5,626 bases of DNA from an archaeon (lineage in GTDB: Archaea; Asgardarchaeota; Heimdallarchaeia; Hodarchaeales; S146-22): NCBI GenBank assembly GCA_024276395.1, contig JAJRXH010000344.1, forward strand, positions 1-5,626. The letters run 5' to 3'. Positions 5,490 through 5,626 of this stretch are shown here, piece by piece. Each line of letters starts with the position of its first letter. Position 1 is the stretch's first letter. A model generated the notes under the pieces. That model was not told the DNA's origin and did no database searches. It worked only from the letters and a program-made list of their open reading frames with translations. The translations under genes and the position numbers were made by a program.

Positions 5490-5626
5490 ACTGATTGGTC
5501 ATTTGATGAACAAAAGAGTTCACTAGGCATTGCAAATCATTGATTCAGTAGCTAGACAATCGCAACTATTAAGAACCGTTGATGAGAGGATAAGATTGGC
5601 GAATCATATCACGAGATAGGATAACT

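Larger units (their letters stand above)
4967..5626. other. Mostly gene-poor right end of the window
   Basis: No gene of recognisable family was found here on either strand. The left part (4967-5100) is AT-rich and promoter-like. The part from about 5150 to 5480 is visibly richer in G and C than the other spacers, which could mean a small gene, a decayed gene or a structured RNA. It holds the ATCACGT cluster, the Cys/His-rich frame at 5253-5489 and a direct repeat TGGCAACT (5429-5436 and 5443-5450). No tRNA T-loop signature was seen. The last 120 bases have stops in all plus-strand frames. On the minus strand, one frame is open from 5625 to a stop at 5569 (about 18 codons), too little to call the end of a gene. 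Confidence 0.6.

Overview
The window looks like a piece of an archaeal chromosome, most likely from an Asgard-type lineage. Four things suggest this. There is a eukaryote-like Ras/Rab/Arf-type small GTPase. The intergenic regions are AT-rich with archaeal BRE/TATA-like boxes, for example AGGTAA followed by TTTTTTAAAT. Start codons are preceded by GGAGG/GGTGAT-type Shine-Dalgarno sequences. Finally, a Cache-HAMP membrane sensor is present. The lineage is inferred from gene content alone, since no rRNA or universal marker is present.

Layout: (1) Bases 1-1329, minus strand, encode the N-terminal 443 residues of a membrane sensor (TM, large extracytoplasmic Cache-like domain, TM, HAMP). Its output domain lies beyond the left edge. 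(2) Bases 1330-1754 are a divergent intergenic region. It holds a candidate promoter for the sensor, a cluster of ATTCT...AGAAT inverted repeats, two small hairpins, and a candidate TATA box plus GGAGG for the next gene. (3) Bases 1755-2786 and 2840-4198, plus strand, form a probable two-gene operon: a cytosolic tandem universal-stress-protein (USP)-like protein, then an ArsB/NhaD/P-protein-superfamily permease. (4) Bases 4199-4334 are a short convergent spacer with T-runs on the minus strand. (5) Bases 4335-4898, minus strand, encode a small GTPase with unusual residues in the P-loop and the G3 motif. (6) Bases 4899-5626 are mostly without a convincing gene. They hold the GTPase promoter, a cluster of ATCACGT repeats, and a weak 78-codon Cys/His-rich frame with an internally repeated NFFC motif.

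Working together (inference): the USP-like protein and the permease are probably co-transcribed, so the soluble protein may regulate or sense for the ion/anion transporter, as USP domains do when attached to other antiporters. The sensor is transcribed divergently from this pair across a repeat-bearing control region, so the two units may share regulation. The GTPase is convergent with the operon and has its own promoter.

No CRISPR array, tRNA, rRNA, insertion sequence or recognisable defence system was seen. The best candidates for something unusual are the GTPase active-site substitutions, the inverted-repeat control region, and the Cys/His-rich frame next to the ATCACGT cluster.
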